Assembly (NCBI RefSeq): GCF_014643455.1
Contig: NZ_BMJM01000002.1
Location: forward strand, 248,406-312,405
Direction: 5' to 3'
Origin: Sandarakinorhabdus glacialis
Lineage (GTDB): Bacteria; Pseudomonadota; Alphaproteobacteria; Sphingomonadales; Sphingomonadaceae
DNA length: 64,000 bases
Shown here: piece after piece, positions 38,913-47,576 of the stretch
Position numbering within the stretch: the first letter of the stretch is position 1
Layout of the letters: every line of letters begins with the position of its first letter
The notes under the pieces: generated by a model
What the model was told of the DNA's origin: nothing
What the model saw: the letters and a program-made list of their open reading frames with translations, nothing else
The model's database searches: none
Translations under genes and position numbers: made by a program

Positions 38913-40310
38913 ATGGCCCTCGATATCCTCATCGTCGACGACGAAGCCGACATCCGCGATCTCATCGCCGGTGTCCTCGGCGACGAGGGCTACGACACCC
39001 GCACCGCCGGCGACAGCGACGGCGCCCTCGCCGCGCTCGCCGAGCGCCGGCCTTCGCTGATAGTCCTCGATGTCTGGCTACAAGGCTCGCGCCTCGACGG
39101 CATCGAACTCCTCGACGAGATCAAATTGCGCGAGCCGACACTGCCGGTGGTCGTCATTTCGGGCCATGGCAACATCGAAACCGCTGTCGCCGCAATCAAG
39201 CGTGGCGCCTATGACTTTATCGAAAAACCGTTCCAGGCCGAACAGTTATTACTCGTTGTTCGCAGGGCCACTGAGACCGAACGTCTCAAGCGCGAGTTCG
39301 AGGCGCTGAAGGAGCGTGTCGGCTTCGACACCGAACTGACCGGCTCGAGCGCACTGATCAACGGGGTCCGCGCCACGCTGAAACGCGTCGCCGCCACCGG
39401 CAGCCGCGTCCTCATCACCGGGGCCGCCGGCTCCGGCAAGGAAGTCGCCGCGCGCCTGCTTCATCAATGGAGCCCGCGCGAAGCCTCGCCCTTCGTCGTC
39501 GTCAGCGCCGCGCGCATGACTCCCGACCGCGTCGAGGAGGCACTGTTCGGCGTCGAGGAAGGCGGGCATCTCGTCCATTCCGGCCTGTTCGAACAGGCGC
39601 ACGGCGGCACACTGTTCCTCGACGATGTCGCCGACATGCCGGTGCCGACCCAGGCCAAGATCCTGCGCGTCCTCACCGAACAGATTTTCCAGCGCGTCGG
39701 GGGCTCGCGCTGGGTCCGCGTCGACGTTCGCGTCATCAGCGCCACCTCGCGCGATCTTGTCGCCGAAATTGCCGCCGGGCGTTTCCGTGAAGACCTTTAC
39801 TACCGCCTCAACGTCGTCCCGGTGCGCTTGCCGTCGCTGTCCGAACGCCGCGAGGATGTCGCTGAACTCGTGCAGTATTTCCTCACCCGATACGCCGCCG
39901 AACGCCGTGTCGCCACGCCGGCGCTCAGCGACGACGCCATCGCCGCGCTGCAGACCTACGACTGGCCCGGCAACGTCCGCCAGCTCCGCAATGTCGTCGA
40001 GCGCACCATGATTCTCGCGCCTGCCGACCGCATCGTCTCGATCGACATCGACATGCTGCCTTCCGAGGTCACCGCCGAACCGGCGCGCCTCGTTCCCAAC
40101 CAAGCCGTTCGCTCGATCATGGGCACGCCGCTCAGGGAAGCGCGCGAGGCCTTCGAGCGCGAGTATCTCCGTGCCCAGATCCGGCGCTTTTCCGGCAATA
40201 TTTCCAAGACAGCAGCCTTCATCGGCATGGAACGCTCGGCATTGCACCGCAAATTGAAGGCACTGGGCCTCAGCGACGATCACGGCGAAGAGGCGGAAGC
40301 CGAAGCCTAG
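38913..40310 (+). CDS. ntrX: Response regulator NtrX, lacking the sigma-54 loop
   Basis: 465 residues: receiver domain with Asp53 (IVLDVWLQGS), AAA+ domain and Fis-type helix-turn-helix (NISKTAAFIGMERSALHRKL). The Walker A is GAAGSGKE instead of GESGTGKE, Walker B ends FLDDVADM, and where NtrC has GAFTGA this protein reads LFGVEEGGHLVHSGLFEQ. The sigma-54 contact motif is therefore absent, as in other alphaproteobacterial NtrX proteins, and it is expected to regulate sigma-70 promoters as activator or repressor. Begins 14 bp after ntrY. Confidence 0.95.
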   Translation: MALDILIVDDEADIRDLIAGVLGDEGYDTRTAGDSDGALAALAERRPSLIVLDVWLQGSRLDGIELLDEIKLREPTLPVVVISGHGNIETAVAAIKRGAYDFIEKPFQAEQLLLVVRRATETERLKREFEALKERVGFDTELTGSSALINGVRATLKRVAATGSRVLITGAAGSGKEVAARLLHQWSPREASPFVVVSAARMTPDRVEEALFGVEEGGHLVHSGLFEQAHGGTLFLDDVADMPVPTQAKILRVLTEQIFQRVGGSRWVRVDVRVISATSRDLVAEIAAGRFREDLYYRLNVVPVRLPSLSERREDVAELVQYFLTRYAAERRVATPALSDDAIAALQTYDWPGNVRQLRNVVERTMILAPADRIVSIDIDMLPSEVTAEPARLVPNQAVRSIMGTPLREAREAFEREYLRAQIRRFSGNISKTAAFIGMERSALHRKLKALGLSDDHGEEAEAEA

Positions 40311-40370
40311 ATCGTCGGCGAGGAAACGCGCTCGCATGCCAAAGCCCATTGAGAACTATGCTGCGGCGCA

Positions 40371-41084
40371 CTATCCTTCGATTGTCGCACCGGGAAGGTG
40401 CGGTCGCCGACGCCGGGCAACGAGGTGATCGCGGGGCAACCCGACGATAAAAGATCGGAAAGTGGTTCTAACATGGCCGACAAAGCAAACAACTTGCAGG
40501 ATATTTTCCTGAACGCGGTCCGCAAGACCAAGACCCCGGTGACAATGTTTCTCGTCAACGGCGTCAAATTGCAGGGCATCATCACCTGGTTCGATAACTT
40601 CTCGGTGCTGCTGCGCCGTGACGGCCATTCGCAACTCGTGTACAAGCACGCCATCTCGACGGTTATGCCGGCCAGTCCGGTGCAATTGTTCGATGCTGAA
40701 AAGATTGAAGGCGAAGACGATGACGCCTTGCCCGAAGATATGCGGATGCCGCCGTTCCATCTTGTCGCAAATCGCCGCCACCACATCGTCCAGCGCGAAA
40801 TGCCCGGCTTCCTCGGCGATCCGCGAATGAAACACCACCTGGAGCAACAAGTCGCCCAGTTCGCCCTTCAGCTCGCCCATGTCACCCACGGCAATCGCCT
40901 CGGCAACCTCATAGGCCTCCTCGATCGTATAGGGCGCGATCGTCGCAAAACTCTGCGCCCGGTCCCACGGGCACCCGTCCACCGGATCACGCAATCGCGC
41001 CATGATCGCAGCCAGTCGGGAAAGCGTCGGTGCAGGAGCCATCGAAAGCGTCTGCCGCAACACTGCGGCGATGTCATCACTCAC
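40371..41084 (-). pseudogene. mazG: Truncated MazG running antisense into hfq
   Basis: From the GTG at 41084 the first 115 or so residues are a proper N-terminal MazG domain: [24 protein letters not shown], the metal-binding [31 protein letters not shown] and [12 protein letters not shown]. MazG removes non-canonical NTPs and usually has about 260 residues with a second MazG domain. Here similarity ends at about 40735 and the frame carries on as the antisense of hfq to 40371. The second domain, catalytic in E. coli MazG, is lost, so this is probably non-functional or at best a one-domain form. Confidence 0.8.
40386..40402. other. Hairpin in the ntrX-hfq intergenic leader
   Basis: CGCACC / GGTGCG with a GGGAA loop, midway in the 162-bp gap between ntrX and hfq. 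No T-tract follows, so it is more likely an hfq 5'-leader structure or weak attenuator than a classical terminator. Nothing else is recognisable in the gap apart from the antisense tail of the mazG frame. Confidence 0.35.
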
Positions 41085-41138
41085 GGTGCAATCGAAAGCG
41101 GGGCAGGCCCTTTCGTCGTTAATCTCATATCCCGATAA
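40473..41138 (+). CDS. hfq: RNA chaperone Hfq with abnormal antisense-derived extension
   Basis: Residues 1 to about 75 are a normal Hfq: [29 protein letters not shown] (Sm1), [27 protein letters not shown] (Sm2) and an acidic tail [10 protein letters not shown]. Instead of stopping there, the frame continues to 41138, giving 221 residues; the extra 145 or so are encoded by the antisense strand of mazG. The start has GGAAAG upstream. Hfq hexamers pair small RNAs with mRNAs. The extension looks like the product of a deletion that removed the stop codon (see findings). The protein may still work if the extension is tolerated or proteolysed. Confidence 0.9.
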   Translation: MADKANNLQDIFLNAVRKTKTPVTMFLVNGVKLQGIITWFDNFSVLLRRDGHSQLVYKHAISTVMPASPVQLFDAEKIEGEDDDALPEDMRMPPFHLVANRRHHIVQREMPGFLGDPRMKHHLEQQVAQFALQLAHVTHGNRLGNLIGLLDRIGRDRRKTLRPVPRAPVHRITQSRHDRSQSGKRRCRSHRKRLPQHCGDVITHGAIESGAGPFVVNLISR

Positions 41139-41158
41139 TATATATTATGTTAAATAAC

Positions 41159-41187
41159 CAACGGGGCTTGGCCAAACCCCCCCGTTG
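41159..41187. promoter_or_regulatory. AT-rich leader and hairpin before the YeiH-type gene
   Basis: After an unusually AT-rich stretch (41128-41157, with GATAATATATATT as a possible -10 region), CAACGGGG (41159-41166) pairs with CCCCGTTG (41180-41187); the 13-base loop itself contains TTGGCCAA. It lies between the divergent mazG remnant and the permease, and could be an operator or an mRNA leader hairpin. Confidence 0.4.
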
Positions 41188-41203
41188 CAATAACGCTTCA
41201 ACG

Positions 41204-42265
41204 ATGCGCTCAGAGCCCCGTCCTTCGCAAATGCCCCAGGCCGCCGACCTGTTCGGCGATATCGAGGCAACGCCCAAGGTTCGCCTGCGCGATTATCTCC
41301 CCGGCCTCACTGTCGCCGTCCTCGCCACGCTCGCCGCCGCCAGCCTCACCGATCGCTATGGCGTGCCGCTCACCCTGATGGCGCTGCTCATCGGGCTGGC
41401 ACTCAACTTCCTGTCCGCCGACCACCGCCTCACACCTGGCCTGACGCTCGCCGCACGCGAGCTGCTCCGCTGGGCCATCGTCCTCGTCGGCGCCCGCATC
41501 ACCTTCGCCCAGATCGCCGCGCTCGGCCCGGAGGCCTTGCTGATGGTCATTCTCACCGTCGCCGTTACCATCGGCGTCGGTGTCCTCGCTGCCCGCGCGC
41601 TCGGCTTCACCTCGGCGTTCGGCGTCCTTGCCGGCGGCGCCGTCGCCATCTGCGGCGGCTCGGCGGCAATGGCGCTGTCGGCCACGCTCGGCGAACGCCG
41701 CGTCCGCCAGGCCGAGCTCACCGTCGTCCTCATCGGCATCTCGGCGATGAGCTCGCTCGCGATGGTGCTTTACCCCGCCGCCGCCCATGCCCTGGGCTTT
41801 TCCGACGCCCAGGCCGGCTATTTCCTCGGCGGTTCGATCCACGATGTCGCCCAGGCGCTCGGCTCGGGTTATGCCTTCTCGCCCGCCGCCGGTGAAACCG
41901 CCACCATCGTCAAACTCGCCCGCGTCGCCTTGCTCGCCCCAGCGCTCGGCGTCATCGCGCTGATGTTTCCCGCCCACCTCGAAATCACCGGCGCCAAGGC
42001 CCGCGCCGCCGTCATACCCTGGTTCGTCATCGGCTTTTTCATCGTGGCCGGAGTCAATTCGACCGGCTTCATCCCCGATCGCATCTCGACATTTGCCGCC
42101 GACACCGCCGCCTGGATGCTCGCCATCTCGGTCGCAGCGACAGCCATCCGCTCGCCGCTTGCTGAAATCATGAAGACCGGCCCCAAGCCCCTGCTCGTCA
42201 TCGTCGCCGCCAGTGCCGCCGCCTTCGCCCTCGCCCTGCTCTACGCCGGCCTGCGCATCGCCTGA
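41204..42265 (+). CDS. YeiH/UPF0324 family putative sulfate exporter
   Basis: A 353-residue integral membrane protein with about 10 helices. PGLTVAVLATLAAASLTDRYG opens the membrane part, and the family signatures are visible: GLALNFL, GARITFAQI, AICGGSAAMAL, and GGSIHDVAQALGSGYAFS. The family (PSE, TC 2.A.98) is thought to export sulfate or related anions; the substrate is inferred. Several ATGs are available (41147, 41204, 41231); 41204 is chosen but no good ribosome-binding site helps. No LysR regulator is adjacent, unlike yeiH-yeiE in E. coli. Confidence 0.85.
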   Translation: MRSEPRPSQMPQAADLFGDIEATPKVRLRDYLPGLTVAVLATLAAASLTDRYGVPLTLMALLIGLALNFLSADHRLTPGLTLAARELLRWAIVLVGARITFAQIAALGPEALLMVILTVAVTIGVGVLAARALGFTSAFGVLAGGAVAICGGSAAMALSATLGERRVRQAELTVVLIGISAMSSLAMVLYPAAAHALGFSDAQAGYFLGGSIHDVAQALGSGYAFSPAAGETATIVKLARVALLAPALGVIALMFPAHLEITGAKARAAVIPWFVIGFFIVAGVNSTGFIPDRISTFAADTAAWMLAISVAATAIRSPLAEIMKTGPKPLLVIVAASAAAFALALLYAGLRIA

Positions 42266-42284
42266 CCCCTTCTCCCGCTCTGTC

Positions 42285-42304
42285 ATGCCAGCGAAGGCTG
42301 GCAT
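42285..42304. repeat. Solo REP-like palindrome
   Basis: ATGCCAGC / GCTGGCAT with a GAAG loop, preceded by TC and followed by CC, 20 bp after the permease stop and before the stop of the minus-strand hydrolase gene. The shape matches widespread bacterial REP units. It probably ends transcription of the two convergent genes. Confidence 0.65.
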
Positions 42305-42329
42305 CCAGATTCGGACGTAGTGGAGCACC

Positions 42330-43112
42330 CTACCCCAACTCCACCACCAACCCATCAAACCCCGGCTCCACCCCCGCCGGCAGTTCCGCCACCAGCCCCG
42401 CATAATCCATCGACTGGTCCATATGCGTCAGCACCGCCCGCTCTGGACGATATTCCGCAATCCATTCAAGCGTTTGCGCCAGATGGCTATGCGACGGATG
42501 CGGCGCGCGCCGCAGCGCATCCACCACCCAAAGATCAAGCCCCGCCAGCATTGCATACGCCCGTTCGTCGAGCGTCTTCACATCGGTCGAATAGACCAGC
42601 GCCCGCCCCGCCGCCTCGATCCGATACCCGGTCGAATCGATATTGCCATGGTTCTGCTCGAACCCGGTGACCAGCATCTCCCCTACCCGCATCGGCTCGA
42701 CAAGATCGGCCGCCGTACACGTCGGCGGATAAAATTTCGTCCCCGCAAACACATAGCCGAAGCGCTCGCGCAGTACGCCCCAGGTCGCCGCCGAGGCAAA
42801 GCACGCCACCGGCTCGCCCATCGCATGGAACACCTGCCGCAGATCGTCGATGCCATGCGAATGATCGGCATGGTCGTGCGTCAGGAACACCGCATCGAGA
42901 TGCCGGACCCGCGCCGACAGCAATTGCTCGCGCAAATCCGGCCCGGTGTCGATCAACACCGTTTTGCCGCCATGCTCGATCAGCAGCGACACCCGCCGCC
43001 GGCGGTTCTTCGGCTCGGCCGGGTCGCACGCCCCCCAATCCCCTGCCCCATCCGGCCCACCGATCCGCGGCACGCCGCTCGATGTGCCGCAACCGAGGAT
43101 GGTGATCTTCAC
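42330..43112 (-). CDS. MBL-fold metallohydrolase, PhnP-like
   Basis: A 260-residue metallo-beta-lactamase-fold hydrolase. KITILGCGTSSGVPRIGG at the N-terminus and the metal motif LTHDHADHSHGIDDLR resemble PhnP cyclic-phosphate phosphodiesterases; further ligands are in QNHGNIDSTGYRI, YSTDVKTL and THMDQSMDY. In sphingomonads and other alphaproteobacteria this gene usually follows tatD outside phosphonate operons, so the substrate is unknown. GTG start overlaps the tatD stop by 3 nt (GTGA). Confidence 0.88.
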   Translation of the reverse strand: MKITILGCGTSSGVPRIGGPDGAGDWGACDPAEPKNRRRRVSLLIEHGGKTVLIDTGPDLREQLLSARVRHLDAVFLTHDHADHSHGIDDLRQVFHAMGEPVACFASAATWGVLRERFGYVFAGTKFYPPTCTAADLVEPMRVGEMLVTGFEQNHGNIDSTGYRIEAAGRALVYSTDVKTLDERAYAMLAGLDLWVVDALRRAPHPSHSHLAQTLEWIAEYRPERAVLTHMDQSMDYAGLVAELPAGVEPGFDGLVVELG

Positions 43113-43888
43113 GCCGGGCGCACCGCCTTGGAGAACAGCGCAAAGAAATTGTCGCTGGTACTCGCCGCCAGCGCTTCGACCGTCTCGCCGCGCAGCCCCG
43201 CCACGAATTTCGCCGTATGCGCCACGAACCCCGGCTCGCACGTCTTCCCGCGCATCGGGATCGGCGCCAGGAACGGCGCATCGGTTTCCACAAGCAACCG
43301 ATCGCCCGGGATCGTCATCGCCGAGGCCTGCAGGTCCCTGGCGTTCTTGAAGGTCACGATACCTGACAGCGAGATATAGAAACCCAGCGCAAGTGCCTGT
43401 TCAGCAAAGTCCTGGCTCGCGGTGAAACAGTGGATGACACCGCGCAGGGCCCCTTCCCCCGGCTCGCGCAAAAGCGCCAGCGTATCGGCCTCGGCCTCGC
43501 GGGTGTGAACGATCAGCGGCAGCCCGGTCGCCCGAGACGCGAGGATATGCGCCCGAAAACTCGCCCGCTGCCGTTCGCGGTCGCTCTTGTCGTAATAATA
43601 ATCGAGCCCCGTTTCGCCGATGCCGATCACCCGGCCGTGCCGCGTCGCCTCAATCAAGGTCGCCGCATCGGTATCGGGATGGACATCGGCCTCGTGCGGA
43701 TGGATGCCGACCGTCGCCCAGACGTCCGCCTCGGCATCGGCAAGCGCGATGACCTCGTCCCACTCGCTCTGCCGCGTCGATATCCCGAGAAACCCGCCGA
43801 CCCCCGCCGCGCGAGCCCGATCCAGAACGCCGGCAACGTCCTCGCGCAGGCCCGGATAATTGAGGTGGCAGTGGCTGTCGATCAACAT
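43109..43888 (-). CDS. tatD: TatD family metal-dependent hydrolase
   Basis: A 259-residue TIM-barrel DNase. Metal ligands are His6 and His8 (MLIDSHCHLNYPG), Glu in VIGIGETGLDYYYD, His in LIVHTREAEA and VIHCFTAS, and Asp in LVETDAPFLAP. It lies downstream of metG and the holB/tmk block, the order often seen for tatD (metG-tatD). Translationally coupled to the MBL-fold gene. Confidence 0.94.
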   Translation of the reverse strand: MLIDSHCHLNYPGLREDVAGVLDRARAAGVGGFLGISTRQSEWDEVIALADAEADVWATVGIHPHEADVHPDTDAATLIEATRHGRVIGIGETGLDYYYDKSDRERQRASFRAHILASRATGLPLIVHTREAEADTLALLREPGEGALRGVIHCFTASQDFAEQALALGFYISLSGIVTFKNARDLQASAMTIPGDRLLVETDAPFLAPIPMRGKTCEPGFVAHTAKFVAGLRGETVEALAASTSDNFFALFSKAVRPA

Positions 43889-43898
43889 GCCCCCTGCC

Positions 43899-44429
43899 CT
43901 ACAGCGCCTTGCCCATCCGGACCAGAGGCACCGGCATCGCACCATTGGTGTCGAGGATCCGTTCGATCGGCACATAGCCCGCCGCGAGATACAGCGGCTG
44001 CCCCGACAAGGTGCTCATCAATTCGGCACGCGCAAAGCCGGCGGCCCGCGCGGCGTCCTCGCACGCTGCCAGGACCGCGCGCCCGACGCCGCGCCGGGCA
44101 AACCCCGGCTCGGTGTACATCGCCCGGATCCGCGCCGCCTCGGTCGCCGGATCGAGCAGCCGCGCATCGCGCCCGGAGCTATGGTCGCCGCCGTACAAAG
44201 TCGCACGCCGGCTCCAACCGCCGCTGCCCGCCAGTTCGCCGCCTATTTCCGCCATGAAATAGCAGCCGTCCGCGATCAACTGGCTATCGAGCCCCATCAT
44301 CGAGGCGCTGGCAACGATCTCGTCGGGACTGAGGAAAGCGACCTGCAGCTCGGCGATTGCTCGGGCCATCATCGCCCGCAGCGCCGGCAGGTCCGCCGCT
44401 GTCGCCAGTCGAAGAACCGCCTCGCTCAA
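43899..44429 (-). CDS. GNAT family N-acetyltransferase
   Basis: A 176-residue acetyltransferase. The acetyl-CoA loop is EPGFARRGVGRAVLAACED (R-x-x-G-x-G/A pattern), followed by the beta-bulge region AELMSTLSGQPLYLAAGYVPIE typical of the family end. TTG 44429 overlaps the metG stop (TTGA) and has GAGG upstream; GTG 44444 is the alternative. Sits between metG and tatD. The substrate cannot be predicted. Confidence 0.85.
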   Translation of the reverse strand: MSEAVLRLATAADLPALRAMMARAIAELQVAFLSPDEIVASASMMGLDSQLIADGCYFMAEIGGELAGSGGWSRRATLYGGDHSSGRDARLLDPATEAARIRAMYTEPGFARRGVGRAVLAACEDAARAAGFARAELMSTLSGQPLYLAAGYVPIERILDTNGAMPVPLVRMGKAL

Positions 44430-45952
44430 ACCGCCTCGCTCCACCGCGGAAACACGCCCTGTGGTACCGGTAGTTGCGTTCCCGTATCGACAATCACCCC
44501 GATATCCTTGAAATCACGTGCATCGCTCGCCACGCCAAGCAGGTCGAGCAACCGCGCCGAAGCCTCGGGCATCACCGGCTGCACCAGCAAGACGATCCGC
44601 CGCGTCGCATCGAGCGTTGCATGAAGGACATTGGCCATCGCCCCGACATCGGTCTTGGCCAGGCTCCACGGTGCATTCTCGGCAAAGAAGCCGTTGGCGG
44701 CCGCGACCATGCCCATCACCGCCTCGAGCGCCTTGTGAAGCTGCAAGCCGTTCATCGCGGCAAAATACGCTTCAGTCAGCATTTCCAGGCTATCGTTCAG
44801 CGCATCCAGCCCCGCGGCCTCTCCCGGCCCCGGCATCGCGCCGTCCAGATTCTTGCCGACCATCGACAGCGACCGCTGCGCCAGATTGCCGATGCCGTTG
44901 GCAAGATCGGCGTTGGTCCGCTCGATGATCGCCTCGTCGCTATAGCTGCCGTCTTCGCCGAAGGCGACCTCGCGTACCAGGAACCAGCGCAGCCGGTCGA
45001 CGCCGAAACGCTCGGCCATCGCCGCCGGATCAACGACATTGCCGACCGACTTCGACATCTTCTCGCCGCGGTTGAGAACGAAGCCATGCCCGAACACGGC
45101 CTTCGGCAAGGCGATGCCCGCCGACATCAGGAACGCCGGCCAGTAGATGGTGTGGAACCGCACCACGTCCTTGCCGATGACATGCAGGTCCGCCGGCCAC
45201 CATTCGCCCTCCAGCCCACCCGCACCGGTCAGGTAATTCGCCAGCGCATCGACCCAGACATACATGACATGGCCGGGACTGCCCGGCACCGGCACGCCCC
45301 AGTCGAAACTGGTCCGCGACATCGACAGGTCTGAAAGTCCGCCGGCAACAAACGAGCGCATCTCGTTGAAACGGCTGATGGGCTGGATGAAGTCAGGCTG
45401 TTCAGCGTACAGCTTGAGCAGCGGTTCGGCATAGGCCGACAGCTTGAAGAACCAGCTTTCCTCGACCGTCCATTCAACGGGCGTCTGCTGCGGCGACAGC
45501 TTGATTGGCTTGCCAGCGGCGTCCTCGGCCACCACCAGCTCGGCTTCGTCATAATAGGCTTCGTCGCGAACCGAATACCAGCCCTCGTACCGCCCAAGGT
45601 ACAAATCACCCTGTTCCGCCATCCGCGTCCACAATTCCTGGCACAGCGCCTTGTGATCGGCATCGGTCGTCCGGATAAACCGGTCGAAGCTGATCCCCAA
45701 CTGCCGATCGAGTGCGATGAACGGCTGCGACATCCTATCGACATAGGCACGCGGCTCGACATCTTCGGCGCGTGCCGCCTGGGCGATCTTGAGGCCGTGC
45801 TCGTCGGTGCCGGTCAAAAAGCGCACGTCGTAACCGTCAAGTCGCTTGAAACGCGCGATAACGTCGGTGGCTATGGCTTCATAGGCATGGCCCATGTGCG
45901 GCTTGCCATTGGGGTACGCGATTGCCGTGGTGATATAGTAACGCTTGGTCAT
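44426..45952 (-). CDS. metG: Methionyl-tRNA synthetase
   Basis: Charges initiator and elongator tRNA-Met. 508 residues; class I signatures HMGH (residues 19-22, PNGKPHMGHAYEAI) and KMSKS near 298-302 (NRGEKMSKSVG). It lacks the zinc-knuckle cysteines in the connective-peptide region and the C-terminal dimerisation domain, which is the short form found in alphaproteobacteria. The stop overlaps the GNAT gene; holB is 49 bp upstream. Confidence 0.96.
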   Translation of the reverse strand: MTKRYYITTAIAYPNGKPHMGHAYEAIATDVIARFKRLDGYDVRFLTGTDEHGLKIAQAARAEDVEPRAYVDRMSQPFIALDRQLGISFDRFIRTTDADHKALCQELWTRMAEQGDLYLGRYEGWYSVRDEAYYDEAELVVAEDAAGKPIKLSPQQTPVEWTVEESWFFKLSAYAEPLLKLYAEQPDFIQPISRFNEMRSFVAGGLSDLSMSRTSFDWGVPVPGSPGHVMYVWVDALANYLTGAGGLEGEWWPADLHVIGKDVVRFHTIYWPAFLMSAGIALPKAVFGHGFVLNRGEKMSKSVGNVVDPAAMAERFGVDRLRWFLVREVAFGEDGSYSDEAIIERTNADLANGIGNLAQRSLSMVGKNLDGAMPGPGEAAGLDALNDSLEMLTEAYFAAMNGLQLHKALEAVMGMVAAANGFFAENAPWSLAKTDVGAMANVLHATLDATRRIVLLVQPVMPEASARLLDLLGVASDARDFKDIGVIVDTGTQLPVPQGVFPRWSEAV

Positions 45953-46001
45953 GGCGCAGGGAATGCGGGAGTTTTCGCTGCGGTGCAACTCGCCAGTCGC
46001 G

Positions 46002-46958
46002 CTAATGCGCTTCCGCCAGCGCCGCGATCCTGCCGGCCAGGTCAAAGGCGACCATCTGCGGGTCGAGCGACAGCGCCACCGCCCCTGCCGCGAGTGATGA
46101 CGCAGCCTCCCAATCGGCGATGACATGCGCCAGCGCCGGCCCCGATCGGGTCTGCGCCGCCTTGGCGAGCATCGCTGGCGCCAGTTCGAGAAATGCCTGG
46201 TAGCGCGGCAAAGCCGCCTTGCCGGCGAGACTGCGCGCCAGCGCCAGCGCCTTGGCCGGAGCAGCCGCGCGCGGTGTCACCGACAAATCCTCCATCTGCT
46301 CGACCAGCGCCGCGATACCGCTCTCGGCAAACCGCAGCGCCCGCCCCGGCGCCCCTTCGGCGATCTGCACCAAAGTCGCCCGGTCATCGTCATCGAGCGA
46401 AGCATCGGCCGTCGCCGCCAGCACCGCATCGACCTGCACGTCCGAAAGGCGTCCGAACCGCAAAGACCGACACCGCGAGCGGATCGTCGGCAGCAGCCGC
46501 CCCGGCGTGTGGCTGACGAGGAAGAACAGCGTCTGCGGCGGCGGCTCCTCGAGGTTCTTGAGCAGCGCATTTGCGGACGCGACATTCATCTCGTCGGCGC
46601 TGTCGACGATCACCACCCGCCAGTCGGCGATCGACGGCGTCTGGCGAAACAGCGGCTGCAAGGCGCGGACCTCGTCGATCCGGATCACGCTGCGCAGCTT
46701 GCCCTTGTCGTCCTCGGTCCGCACCAGCCGCCGAAAATCCGGATGGCTTCCCGCCGCCGCCAGCGATGCCGCCGCGGTCCCGGTGCCGCCAGCGAACCCC
46801 TCCCCCGCCGGCTTGCCGGCCAGCAACCAGATCGCCGCCGTTTCGGCAAACAGCGCCTTGCCCAGTCCCTGCGGCCCGGTCAGCAACCAGGCGTGATGCG
46901 GGCGGTCGCCGTTGAATGCGGACTTGAACGCAGCGACCTGCTCGTCATGCCCGATCAC
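46002..46958 (-). CDS. holB: DNA polymerase III subunit delta-prime
   Basis: Clamp-loader subunit. 318 residues from GTG 46958, which overlaps the tmk stop (GTGA). Walker-A-like GPQGLGKA (residues 28-35), IDEVRALQPLFRQTP, VVIVDSADEMNVASANALLKNLEEPP and the sensor/SRC motif TIRSRCRSL are conserved. The tmk-holB-metG-tatD order is common in bacteria and supports the call. Confidence 0.94.
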   Translation of the reverse strand: MIGHDEQVAAFKSAFNGDRPHHAWLLTGPQGLGKALFAETAAIWLLAGKPAGEGFAGGTGTAAASLAAAGSHPDFRRLVRTEDDKGKLRSVIRIDEVRALQPLFRQTPSIADWRVVIVDSADEMNVASANALLKNLEEPPPQTLFFLVSHTPGRLLPTIRSRCRSLRFGRLSDVQVDAVLAATADASLDDDDRATLVQIAEGAPGRALRFAESGIAALVEQMEDLSVTPRAAAPAKALALARSLAGKAALPRYQAFLELAPAMLAKAAQTRSGPALAHVIADWEAASSLAAGAVALSLDPQMVAFDLAGRIAALAEAH

Positions 46959-47569
46959 GCGGAAACTCTCGCGGCAATCGCGGCCGCAAGCGCCTCGACC
47001 GACTGGTCGGCATCGAATCCAAAGCAACGCTTCGGCTCCATGTCCGGCAACATGCCGAAAAAGTCCGAAACGCGGGCGTGAAATGCCCCGTCATGGGCCT
47101 CGAACCGCCCCTCGACATCCCCGCGACCACCCGCCCGGGCCAGTCCCAGCACCGGGTTTACCCGCAGCACCAGCGTCAGGTCGGGCCATAGATTATCGGT
47201 CACCCGGCCATGAAGCTCGCACAATTCGGCATCGGCAATTCCCTTGCCTGCACCTTGGTAAGCCCGTGTCGAATCGACAAACCGATCACAGATTACCCAC
47301 TCGCCGCGGTCCAGCGCCGGGCGAATGACCCGCGCCACATGGTCCGCCCGCGCTGCATTGACCAGGCAGGCTTCCGCCCACGGCGTCCACCGCCCCGGAT
47401 CGCCCGTCACCAGCAAGTTCCGGACCGCCTCGGCGCCCTCGGTCCCGCCAGGTTCACGCGTCAATACAACGGTTTGCCCGGCATCCTTGAGCCGGGCAGC
47501 GAGCAACCGCGCCTGGGTGGACTTGCCGCTCCCCTCCCCGCCCTCGAACGTGATGAAGCGGCTGGTCAC
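46955..47569 (-). CDS. tmk: Thymidylate kinase
   Basis: Phosphorylates dTMP to dTDP. 204 residues; P-loop FEGGEGSGKST (residues 8-18), TREPGGTEGAE, and the DRFVDSTRAYQGAG dTMP-binding stretch. GTG start, 7 bp downstream of the D,D-carboxypeptidase stop; its own stop overlaps holB. Confidence 0.96.
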   Translation of the reverse strand: MTSRFITFEGGEGSGKSTQARLLAARLKDAGQTVVLTREPGGTEGAEAVRNLLVTGDPGRWTPWAEACLVNAARADHVARVIRPALDRGEWVICDRFVDSTRAYQGAGKGIADAELCELHGRVTDNLWPDLTLVLRVNPVLGLARAGGRGDVEGRFEAHDGAFHARVSDFFGMLPDMEPKRCFGFDADQSVEALAAAIAARVSA

Positions 47570-47576
47570 GCGCGGC

